DNA of 5,622 bases, from the NCBI GenBank assembly GCA_043767025.1, contig JAYUHK010000155.1:1-5622 (forward strand). The letters run 5' to 3'. A program made the position numbers and the translations under genes. A model generated the notes under the pieces. That model was given only the letters and a program-made list of their open reading frames with translations. It was not told the DNA's origin and searched no databases. Positions within the stretch are counted from its first letter, which is position 1; the number at the start of each line of letters is the position of its first letter. Positions 5,613 through 5,622 of the stretch are shown one piece after another. The DNA comes from JAYUHK01 sp043767025. GTDB lineage: Bacteria; Bacteroidota; Bacteroidia; Chitinophagales; Saprospiraceae.

Positions 5613-5622
5613 TAACGAAAAA

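Overview
The window looks like chromosomal DNA from a member of the Bacteroidota. The evidence is a TonB-dependent receptor with an N-terminal carboxypeptidase-D-regulatory-like domain, followed by a DUF4249-type lipoprotein. Start codons are preceded by A/T-rich DNA without Shine-Dalgarno motifs, signal sequences end in 'FAQ' or 'QSC', and intergenic DNA is AT-rich around moderate-GC genes. A finer placement (for example Saprospiria, Cytophagia or Chitinophagia) cannot be made from this sequence alone. All four credible genes are on the + strand.

Positions 1-308 hold no gene. They contain a nested imperfect inverted-repeat element (about 29-140) of miniature-mobile or REP type, then AT-rich leader DNA. 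Positions 309-815 encode a 168-residue His-rich protein. Its core resembles bacterial relatives of the glycine-rich-domain-containing protein (GRDP/DUF1399) family, and it ends in a striking Cys-x3-Cys-x3-Cys-x3-Cys tail. This gene is clearly more AT-rich than the rest and looks like accessory cargo.

Positions 949-3318 encode a complete 789-residue TonB-dependent outer-membrane receptor. Positions 3525-4463 encode a 312-residue DUF4249 surface-type lipoprotein. Such pairs recur in Bacteroidota and probably form one uptake system, by analogy with SusC/SusD; the substrate cannot be read from the sequence. The 206-bp gap between the two genes carries a heptamer tandem repeat overlapping the receptor stop codon, an A/T-only hairpin, and a GTGAC...GTCAC inverted repeat just before the lipoprotein start. 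The unit ends at a very strong intrinsic terminator (4528-4566).

Positions 4658-5533 encode a membrane-anchored OmpA-family protein with two OmpA-like domains in tandem. The first is degenerate, and the second keeps the peptidoglycan-binding Asp and Arg. Its leader can form mutually exclusive hairpins, and another hairpin starts right after its stop codon.

No RNA genes, CRISPR array or complete insertion sequence were seen. The most novel items are the tetra-cysteine tail of the first gene, the degenerate-plus-intact OmpA duplication, and the glycine-rich insert in the DUF4249 protein. None by itself proves a new system.
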